DNA of 64,000 bases from positions 62,001-126,000 of the forward strand of contig NZ_JAAAMV010000020.1 of NCBI RefSeq assembly GCF_009909185.1, in the 5' to 3' direction. Positions 33,453 through 40,261 of this stretch are shown piece by piece. The translations under genes and the position numbers were made by a program. Within the stretch, counting starts at the first letter, position 1; every line of letters starts with the position of its first letter. The notes under the pieces were generated by a model that saw only the letters and a list, made by a program, of their open reading frames with translations, had not been told where the DNA came from and ran no database searches. Origin of the DNA: Paenibacillus glycinis. GTDB taxonomy: Bacteria > Bacillota > Bacilli > Paenibacillales > Paenibacillaceae.

Positions 33453-34336
33453 AAGCAACAGTGGCGATTTGCACGCATAATCGGGCAGCGGACGTGAAGG
33501 AAGCGCTGCTCAGCCTGATGAAGCAAAGCTTTACCGGCCCTTTCGAGGTGATCGTGGTCGATAACCGTTCCACCGATCACACCAAATCGGTCGTGCAGGA
33601 GTTCCAGCATATGGTGGACATTCCGATCCATTACGTGTACGAAGAGCGGCTCGGCCTCTCCGTCGCCCGGAACTCGGCCATTCGCCGATCGAGCGGCGAG
33701 TACGTGCTGTTCCTCGACGACGACGCCGTCGCTTCCGAGGATTGGATCAGCGGCATCGTCGCCTTGTTCGACGGCGATCCGCGGATCGGCTGCGTCGGCG
33801 GCAAGATCATTCCCGCTTGGGAAGGAAGCGCCCCGCAGTGGCTGCCGGCGGAGAACCGGACGCTCTACACGATATTGGATTACGCGGACGACATCGTGGA
33901 GATGCAGCGGCCGGACATTCCGTTCGGCGCGAACGTGGCTTTCCGCAAATCGCTCTTCGACAAGATGGAAGCCTTCCGGGAGGATCTCGGCCGGGTCGGC
34001 AGCAACCTGCTGTCGAGCGAGGAAGCCGAGCTGATCGAGCGCATCCGCGCCCGGTATACGGTCTACTACACGCCGCACGCATCGGTGCTGCACAAGATTC
34101 CCCGCAGCCGGATCAGCCGGAAATGGCTGCTGCGGCGCATTTATTGGCAGGGCGTCAGCAGCGCGGTTTCGTCGAAGAAGAAGGCGGGCATTCTCCTGAA
34201 GTCGCTCGTGAAGCTGCCGCTGTTCGCGGTGCTCACCGTCTTGTTCGCGTACGATAAACGAAAAATTTTCCGCAATATCAGCAAACTCTCGTACAGCAAC
34301 GGACAGCTCCGCGGCGTGCTGAAGATGTATCAATGA
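33449..34336 (+). CDS. Glycosyltransferase family 2
   Basis: The 295-residue GT-A enzyme has the family 2 pattern: TVAICTHNRAADVKEALLSL, VIVVDNRSTDHT, RLGLSVARNSAIRRSSGEYV and the metal-binding VLFLDDDAVASEDWI (D-D-D). GANVAFRKSLFDKMEAF and SSEEAELIERI are the acceptor-side motifs typical of these inverting enzymes. It lacks transmembrane helices except a weak hydrophobic stretch near residue 260. ATG 33449 overlaps the previous stop. Confidence 0.88.
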   Translation: MKATVAICTHNRAADVKEALLSLMKQSFTGPFEVIVVDNRSTDHTKSVVQEFQHMVDIPIHYVYEERLGLSVARNSAIRRSSGEYVLFLDDDAVASEDWISGIVALFDGDPRIGCVGGKIIPAWEGSAPQWLPAENRTLYTILDYADDIVEMQRPDIPFGANVAFRKSLFDKMEAFREDLGRVGSNLLSSEEAELIERIRARYTVYYTPHASVLHKIPRSRISRKWLLRRIYWQGVSSAVSSKKKAGILLKSLVKLPLFAVLTVLFAYDKRKIFRNISKLSYSNGQLRGVLKMYQ

Positions 34337-34367
34337 AGCGAATATGCGGTTTAAGGATGTCGAACCT

Positions 34368-35711
34368 ATGATCAGTCTACAAGCCGTGAAAAAAAGGTTG
34401 ACCGGGCGCGGAGCTTTTCAGACGATTCTCCATACCAGCGCCGCCAATCTTTTCATTATGATCCTAAGCACCTTGACCTCCATCGTGACGGCGCGGCTGT
34501 TCGGCGTGGAAGGCAAGGGCGAGTTCTCGGCCATTCTGTTCTGGCCGACCTTGCTCGCGGGCCTCGTCAGCTTCGGGCTGCCGACGTCCCTCATCTTCAA
34601 CATGAGGACGAACGCGGGCAAAGCGACCGAGTACGTCAGGGCCGGCTTCCTGTTCCAGATCCCCGTCAGCCTGGTCGTCGGCATCGTTGCCTGGATCTTT
34701 CTTCCGATCTGGCTCGGGAATTATCCGGACGAGGTAGTCGACATCGCCAGGTGGTATACGGTGATGACGCTGCCGATGCTGCTGGCCGTCAATCTGCTGG
34801 CGGCGCTGACGCAGAGCATGGACAAGTTCAGCTTGTACAACGGCCTCCGGCTGTACGTGCCGCTGAGCAATCTGGTCGGCTTGCTGGTGCTGTGGGCGAT
34901 CGGCGAACTGAATCTGAAGTTCGCCTCGCTGGCCTTCTTCGCGACGAGCCTGATGGTGATCGTATGGGCGCTGTACCGGCTGCGGCGGGAGTTGACCTTC
35001 AGCTGGTTCAAGCCGTTCGCGGACCGCGTGGTCTTCACGTCGCTGTTCGGCTACGGCGGCCGGGTGTTCGGCGTCGAGTTGCTCGGCACGCTGTACTCGC
35101 AGTGCGACAAGCTGATCATCTTATCGCTCCTGCGGCCGAAGGATTTCGGGTTGTACACGGTCGTGTACACGCTGTCCCGGGTGTTCAACGTCGTGCAGAT
35201 GGCGATCTCGAACGTGATTTTCCCGAAGGTGACGGGCATGGACAAGGACAAAATCCTGGCCACGGTCGGCCGGGCGTTCCGCTTGTCGTTCCTGCTCATG
35301 TGCGCCGCGGTCATACCGGGGATGATCATCGGCCGTTTCCTGCTGGGTCTCCTGTTCGGCGAACAGTTCCTGGAAGCCGGCGACGCGTTCTATCTGCTCT
35401 CGCTGGAATGCATCCTCGGCGGAGGATCGTGGATTCTCGCTTCCTCCTTCAACGCCATGGGGCGTCCGGGACTCGTCGTCATCCGGCAGGCGGTCGCGCT
35501 CGCCATCACGGTCGGATTGTTTTTCGTCTTCACGCCGCTCTACGGGCTGAACGGCATCGCGTTTGCGTTGCTGCTCGGCGCGGTCATCCGGATCGTGATC
35601 ACGATCGCGGCCATGAAGGTGGTTTTCAAGGTGAAAATCGCGGCCATTCTTTTTGACAAAAACGATTTGCGCTTCCTGGCCAAGCGGTTCGCAAGAAGCG
35701 TGCAATCCTGA
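34368..35711 (+). CDS. Polysaccharide flippase (Wzx-type, MATE/MOP superfamily)
   Basis: The protein of about 447 residues has 12 to 14 transmembrane helices and the MOP-family start: ILHTSAANLFIMILSTLTSI and VTARLFGVEGKGEFSAILFW, with the flippase-typical G-x-G-x-F/Y. It moves the lipid-linked repeat unit across the membrane to the polymerase. ATG 34368 has AAGGA upstream; ATG 34344 is an alternative with a weaker site. With the Wzy-like polymerase and Wzz-like protein it defines a Wzx/Wzy-dependent pathway. Confidence 0.88.
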   Translation: MISLQAVKKRLTGRGAFQTILHTSAANLFIMILSTLTSIVTARLFGVEGKGEFSAILFWPTLLAGLVSFGLPTSLIFNMRTNAGKATEYVRAGFLFQIPVSLVVGIVAWIFLPIWLGNYPDEVVDIARWYTVMTLPMLLAVNLLAALTQSMDKFSLYNGLRLYVPLSNLVGLLVLWAIGELNLKFASLAFFATSLMVIVWALYRLRRELTFSWFKPFADRVVFTSLFGYGGRVFGVELLGTLYSQCDKLIILSLLRPKDFGLYTVVYTLSRVFNVVQMAISNVIFPKVTGMDKDKILATVGRAFRLSFLLMCAAVIPGMIIGRFLLGLLFGEQFLEAGDAFYLLSLECILGGGSWILASSFNAMGRPGLVVIRQAVALAITVGLFFVFTPLYGLNGIAFALLLGAVIRIVITIAAMKVVFKVKIAAILFDKNDLRFLAKRFARSVQS

Positions 35712-35729
35712 CGAACGGAATGAATCGAT

Positions 35730-36314
35730 GTGAAAAATGTGCTTGAAGCCAGACAGGCTGGCGTGAACCGAAGAAAACGAAGCTTCAGGGATTATGCGAA
35801 ATACGGCTACCGCATCCTGCTCGGCGCGCTGTTCAGACGGAAGGTCGACCAATGCGGCAAGCTGCTGCGGGTAGCCGGCGGCGTGACCGTCTCGAAGGCG
35901 AAGCATGCCAGGCTCATCATCGGCGACAACGTCCTGCTGTTCAAGGACACCGGCTTTTACTTGGATTCCGGCGAAGCGGTCATCGAGATCGGCGACCATA
36001 CCTTCATCAACCGGAGATCCGAGATCATCTGCAAGAAGCACGTGAAAATCGGCAGCCATTGCGCGATTTCATGGGACGTCGCCATCATGGACACCGACAT
36101 TCACCGCATCGAGGGCTCGGCGGACACGAAGCCGACCGTCATCGGGGACCATGTGTGGATCGGCAACAAGGCGATCATCCTCAAAGGCGTTACGATCGGC
36201 GAAGGCGCCGTCGTGGCGGCCGGTTCGGTCGTGTCGAAGGACGTGGCGCCTTATACGCTCGTCGCCGGCGTTCCGGCGAAGCTGGTCAGGGAAGACGTCA
36301 GATGGCATGTATGA
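35730..36314 (+). CDS. Sugar O-acyltransferase (hexapeptide repeat)
   Basis: The 194-residue protein has hexapeptide turns (IEIGDHTFINRRSEIICKKH, VKIGSHCAISWDVAIMDTDI with the catalytic-His region DTDIHRIEG, VIGDHVWIGNKAIILKGVTI) and the usual end GAVVAAGSVVSKDVAPYTLV. It is most like WbbJ/maltose O-acetyltransferase-type enzymes and probably acetylates a sugar of the EPS. A GTG at 35730 is the likely start, though the ribosome site is weak. It sits between flippase and pyruvyltransferase genes. Confidence 0.82.
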   Translation: MKNVLEARQAGVNRRKRSFRDYAKYGYRILLGALFRRKVDQCGKLLRVAGGVTVSKAKHARLIIGDNVLLFKDTGFYLDSGEAVIEIGDHTFINRRSEIICKKHVKIGSHCAISWDVAIMDTDIHRIEGSADTKPTVIGDHVWIGNKAIILKGVTIGEGAVVAAGSVVSKDVAPYTLVAGVPAKLVREDVRWHV

Positions 36315-36368
36315 CGGGATGATTCCCGAAAGAGAGAAGCAATGCCTAGTGGAAAAGGAGACGGATTG

Positions 36369-37325
36369 ATGAAAACCGCACAGTTCGCTCATCCGATGGA
36401 TGAGCTCAAGCACCGGCTTCGGCACATTTTGACCGTGATCCCGTCCGGTTCCAGCATTTATTACCTCGATTACCCGGTGCACGGGAACGGCGGGGATCTG
36501 CTCATCATGAAAGGAACCGAGGCGTTCTTCAAGGATAACGGCATCCGCGTCCAGGCGCGGTACAGCGTATTGGACTTCCCGGACGGGCTGGCCATTCCGA
36601 AGGATCATATCATCGTGCTGCACGGCGGCGGGAATTTCGGCGACTTGTATCCGGCGCATCAGAAGCTGCGCGAGAAGATCGTGGCCGACTATCCGAAGCA
36701 CCGCGTGGTGATGCTGCCGCAGACGATCTTCTACAAGAGCGATGCCGAATTCGATCGCACGGCCGCGGTCTTCAACCGGCACTCGGACCTGCATCTGTAC
36801 GTCCGCGACACGCTGTCGCAGGAGATGGCGAAGGTCAAGTTCAAGACCTGCAACGTCTACCTGTCCCCGGACATGGCGCATCAGCTGTGGCCGATCCGCA
36901 GCAAGAACCAGCCCGGCAAGGAGCTGCTCTGTTTCCTCCGCACCGATATCGAGAAGACGGCGGAGCAGGAACGGCTCGAAGCGTCGGGCCAAGGCGAGTA
37001 TTTGGACTGGGGGACGCTGTTCAACGGCGTCGAGCACAAATCGATCCGCGTCTTCAACAAGATCCTCCGGAAGGGCAGCGGCAAATTGCCTCTCAGCATG
37101 TTCTGGGGGAAATACACCGATTATCTCGTGAACAAGGCGGTCAGCCGGTTCAGCAACTATAAGACCGTGCAGACGTCGAGGCTTCACGGCCATATCCTCT
37201 CTTGTCTGATGGATAAGCCGAATATCCTGCTCGATAACTCGTACGGCAAGAACGCCAGTTACTACCGCACATGGACCGGAGGCATTACGTCAGCGTCACT
37301 AATGGCGGATCCGTCGGGAAAATAG
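36369..37325 (+). CDS. Polysaccharide pyruvyl transferase family protein
   Basis: The protein of about 318 residues has the pyruvyltransferase pattern: YLDYPVHGNGGDLLIMKGTE, IIVLHGGGNFGDLYPAHQKL, RVVMLPQTIFYKS, LYVRDTLSQEMA and the late motif TSRLHGHILSCLM (substrate-binding R-x-H). It is close to EpsI/EpsO of B. subtilis. It would add a ketal-linked pyruvate from phosphoenolpyruvate to an EPS sugar, giving negative charge. ATG 36369 follows AAGGAG; an in-frame ATG at 36342 lies before the ribosome site. Confidence 0.85.
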   Translation: MKTAQFAHPMDELKHRLRHILTVIPSGSSIYYLDYPVHGNGGDLLIMKGTEAFFKDNGIRVQARYSVLDFPDGLAIPKDHIIVLHGGGNFGDLYPAHQKLREKIVADYPKHRVVMLPQTIFYKSDAEFDRTAAVFNRHSDLHLYVRDTLSQEMAKVKFKTCNVYLSPDMAHQLWPIRSKNQPGKELLCFLRTDIEKTAEQERLEASGQGEYLDWGTLFNGVEHKSIRVFNKILRKGSGKLPLSMFWGKYTDYLVNKAVSRFSNYKTVQTSRLHGHILSCLMDKPNILLDNSYGKNASYYRTWTGGITSASLMADPSGK

Positions 37326-37339
37326 AATGGAGGAATCGT

Positions 37340-38707
37340 ATGAAAATCGTACTTCTTTCGGGTGGCTCGGGAAAAAGGCTGTGGCCGTTGTCGAACGACT
37401 CCCGTTCGAAACAGTTTCTGAAAATCCTCAAAAACGGCGACGGCGGGTTGGAATCGATGATTCAGCGGGTATGGGGACAGCTTGAGGATGCGGACTTGCG
37501 GCAGCATGCGTACGTGGCGACCAGCAAGCCCCAGGTCGAAATGATCTACAGCCAATTGGGCAGCGAAATCAACATGATCGTGGAACCGGAGCGCAGGGAC
37601 ACGTTCCCGGCCATCGCGCTCGCGGCGACGTACCTGTATTCGATCGAGGGCGTGAATCTGGGGGAGACGATCGTCGTCATGCCGGTCGATCCTTACGTGG
37701 AAACCTCGTTCTTCCATGCGCTGAAGCAGCTGGAGCAGGTGCTCGACAACTCCGACGCGGATCTGGCGCTCATGGGCGTCAAGCCGACGTATCCGTCGGA
37801 GAAGTACGGCTACATCATTCCCAAAGAAGAAAGCGACGATCAGCCGTTCCTCGGCGTGCAAAGCTTCCGCGAGAAGCCCCGCAAGGAAGAAGCGGAAGAC
37901 ATGATACGGCAGGACGCACTTTGGAACTGCGGCGTGTTCGCCTTCAAGCTGGACTTCATCATCAACATCCTGATCGCGAGCGAGCTGCCGATTCAGTACG
38001 AAGAAATGCTGAAGCGGTACGCCAAGCTTCCGAAGATCAGCTTCGACTACGAAGTGGTGGAGCGGGCGAACCGGGTCGCGGCCGTCCGTTACGACGGGCC
38101 TTGGAAGGATCTCGGCACCTGGAACACGCTGACCGAAGAGATCGAGACGCGCTTGATCGGCAAAGGCATCATCACGGATGACGCGACGAATACGCATGTC
38201 ATCAACGAATTGGATATTCCGATCACGCTGATGGGCCTCACCGACGTCATCGTGGCGGCGAGCCCGGACGGCATTCTCGTCTCGGATAAAGCGTCGAGCC
38301 CGATGATCAAGGAAGTCATGAAGCATTCCGACCAGCGTCCGATGTACGAGGAGAGACGCTGGGGCCGCTACCGCGTGCTGGACTTCATCAAGTACCCGGA
38401 CGGCAGGGAAGTGCTGACGAAGCGGATCTTCATCTCCGCCGGCAAGAATTTGAGCTATCAGTACCATAGCCTCCGCGACGAAGTGTGGACGGTCATCTCG
38501 GGATCCGGGGAAATGGTGTTCAACGAACACCGGTTCACGATATCGGAAGGCCAGGTGCTCACGATTCCGCGGGAATACAAGCACAGCCTCCGGGCGGAGA
38601 CGGATATCGAAATCATCGAGGTCCAAACCGGCTCGCAGCTGATCGAAGAGGATATCGTCAGGCTCGAGCACGAGTGGAGCGAAATCGTTCAACTGTGCAA
38701 GGTGTAG
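37340..38707 (+). CDS. Mannose-1-phosphate guanylyltransferase-like protein with cupin domain
   Basis: This protein of about 455 residues has an N-terminal nucleotidyltransferase domain (IVLLSGGSGKRLWPLSNDSR with the S-G-G-x-G-x-R-L-W-P-L signature; EKYGYIIP; FREKPRKEEA; NCGVFAFK; PWKDLGTW) and a C-terminal cupin from about residue 345 (WGRYRVLDFI, ISAGKNLSYQYHSLRDEVWT). This is the ManC/Xanthan-B layout, which makes GDP-mannose and may isomerise mannose-6-phosphate. The isomerase half has H-x-R-x-E-like metal ligands (YHSLRDEVW). GGAGGA precedes ATG 37340. Confidence 0.85.
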   Translation: MKIVLLSGGSGKRLWPLSNDSRSKQFLKILKNGDGGLESMIQRVWGQLEDADLRQHAYVATSKPQVEMIYSQLGSEINMIVEPERRDTFPAIALAATYLYSIEGVNLGETIVVMPVDPYVETSFFHALKQLEQVLDNSDADLALMGVKPTYPSEKYGYIIPKEESDDQPFLGVQSFREKPRKEEAEDMIRQDALWNCGVFAFKLDFIINILIASELPIQYEEMLKRYAKLPKISFDYEVVERANRVAAVRYDGPWKDLGTWNTLTEEIETRLIGKGIITDDATNTHVINELDIPITLMGLTDVIVAASPDGILVSDKASSPMIKEVMKHSDQRPMYEERRWGRYRVLDFIKYPDGREVLTKRIFISAGKNLSYQYHSLRDEVWTVISGSGEMVFNEHRFTISEGQVLTIPREYKHSLRAETDIEIIEVQTGSQLIEEDIVRLEHEWSEIVQLCKV

Positions 38708-38731
38708 GAATCGAACAAACGCTTGGTTAAG

Positions 38732-38888
38732 GCTTACGATGCTGCGTTTTGCAAGCAAAACGCTTGGCTTATGCTTACGATGCTGCGTTTTCTCCGAAAA
38801 CGCTTAGCTTATGCTTACGATGCTGCGTTTTCTCCGAAAACGCTTAGCTTATGCTTACGATGCTGCGTTTTGCAAGCAAAACGCTTAG
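38732..38888 (+). repeat. Four tandem 40-bp units, each a hairpin
   Basis: Units start at 38732, 38773, 38813 and 38853 and share GCTTACGATGCTGCGTTTT and AAAACGCTT. Units 1 and 4 have GCAAGC in the middle; units 2 and 3 are identical and have CTCCG. In both versions the arms pair fully (GCGTTTTG with CAAAACGC, or GCGTTTTC with GAAAACGC), so the variation keeps the stem. A degenerate half unit precedes the first. The array fills the gap between the manC-like gene and ugd, and the ugd ribosome site abuts the last unit. No T-tract follows a stem. Confidence 0.92.
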
Positions 38889-38898
38889 GAGTGAACTT

Positions 38899-40239
38899 AT
38901 GAATATCACAGTCATCGGCACAGGTTATGTCGGGCTCGTGTCGGGGATCTGCTATGCGGAGCTCGGCCATCACGTCGTCTGCGTCGACAAGGACTTGTCC
39001 AAAGTCGAGATCTTGCGCAACGGGGGCATCCCGATCTACGAACCCGGCCTACAGGAGCTGTCGGCCAAAAATACGGCCGCAGGCAGACTGAGCTTCACGG
39101 GCGACCTGCGGCAGGCGGTCGGACAGGCGGATATCGTCATCATCGCGGTCGGCACGCCGTCCCTGCCGAACGGAGAGGCGAATCTCTCCTACATCGACCA
39201 GGCGGCCGTCGAAATCGCGCAAGCGATGAACGGGTACAAGATCATCGCGGTGAAAAGCACCGTCCCGGTCGGCACGAACGAACGGGTCGCCAATCTGATC
39301 CGGAGCTGGACGAGCGAGCGGTTCGACAGCATCTCGCTGCCGGAATTCCTCCGGGAAGGCTCGGCCGTCCAGGACACGCTTCATCCCGACCGGATCGTGA
39401 TCGGCGCCGATTCGCAAGAGGCGGCCGATACGATGGCCGAGCTGCACAAGCCGTTGACGGACCAGATCGTCGTGACGGACATCCGCAGCGCGGAGATGCT
39501 GAAGTACGCGTCCAACGCTTTTCTGGCCACGAAAATCTCGTTCATCAACGAGATCGCGAACATCTGCGAGAAGGTCGGCGCCGACGTCACCCGCGTCGCG
39601 GAAGGCATGGGTTACGACAAACGGATCGGGCACGCGTTCCTGAAGGCCGGCATCGGCTACGGCGGATCCTGCTTCCCGAAGGACACGAGGGCGCTTATCC
39701 AGATCGCGGGGAACGTGGATTACGAATTCAAGCTGCTCCGCGCGGTCGTCGAAGTGAACCAGGATCAGCGGATGAGCGTCATCCGCAAGCTGGAAACGAT
39801 CTTCGACGGGGAGCTGTCGGGGAAAACGATTGCCGTCTGGGGCTTGGCGTTCAAGCCGAATACAGACGACGTCCGGGAATCGCCGGCCGTGGAGATCATT
39901 CAATATCTGGTGCGGAGCGGCGCCCGCGTGAAGGCGTACGATCCGATCGCCATGCAAAATTTCAAAACCATGCACGGCGACAACGGCGTGATGTGGTGCG
40001 ACGACGCGCTCGAGGCGGCGACCGGCGCGGATGCGCTTTGCCTGCTGACGGAGTGGGAAGAATTCGTCCGCGTGGATCTCGGCCAGCTGCAATCGCTGCT
40101 GCGCAAGCCGATCTTGATCGACGGCCGGAACGTGTTCAAGGAGGAGGACCTGGCAGATACGGCATTCATTTATTTCTCCATCGGGCGTCCTCGTCTTAAC
40201 CAAGGGATCAAGGAGGAAATGTCAGCCCTGAACGGCTAG
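38899..40239 (+). CDS. ugd: UDP-glucose 6-dehydrogenase
   Basis: The 446-residue protein has the N-terminal NAD-binding motif (ITVIGTGYVGLVSGICYAEL), IYEPGLQEL, VGTPSLPNGEANLSYIDQA, LREGSAVQDTLHPDRIVIGA, EMLKYASNAFLATKISFINE and the catalytic Cys in GYGGSCFPKDTRAL (near residue 260). The C-terminal domain has VWGLAFKPNTDDVRESPAV. It oxidises UDP-glucose twice to UDP-glucuronate using two NAD+. Together with galU it supplies acidic sugar for the EPS. AGGAG just inside the end of the hairpin array is the ribosome site. Confidence 0.95.
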   Translation: MNITVIGTGYVGLVSGICYAELGHHVVCVDKDLSKVEILRNGGIPIYEPGLQELSAKNTAAGRLSFTGDLRQAVGQADIVIIAVGTPSLPNGEANLSYIDQAAVEIAQAMNGYKIIAVKSTVPVGTNERVANLIRSWTSERFDSISLPEFLREGSAVQDTLHPDRIVIGADSQEAADTMAELHKPLTDQIVVTDIRSAEMLKYASNAFLATKISFINEIANICEKVGADVTRVAEGMGYDKRIGHAFLKAGIGYGGSCFPKDTRALIQIAGNVDYEFKLLRAVVEVNQDQRMSVIRKLETIFDGELSGKTIAVWGLAFKPNTDDVRESPAVEIIQYLVRSGARVKAYDPIAMQNFKTMHGDNGVMWCDDALEAATGADALCLLTEWEEFVRVDLGQLQSLLRKPILIDGRNVFKEEDLADTAFIYFSIGRPRLNQGIKEEMSALNG

Positions 40240-40261
40240 CAGGTCCAAAAGGAGACACAAC

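Noticed and set aside
38732..38888. Hairpin array as a CRISPR array.
   Set aside because: The units are contiguous near-identical 40-mers without variable spacers, and no cas gene is present.
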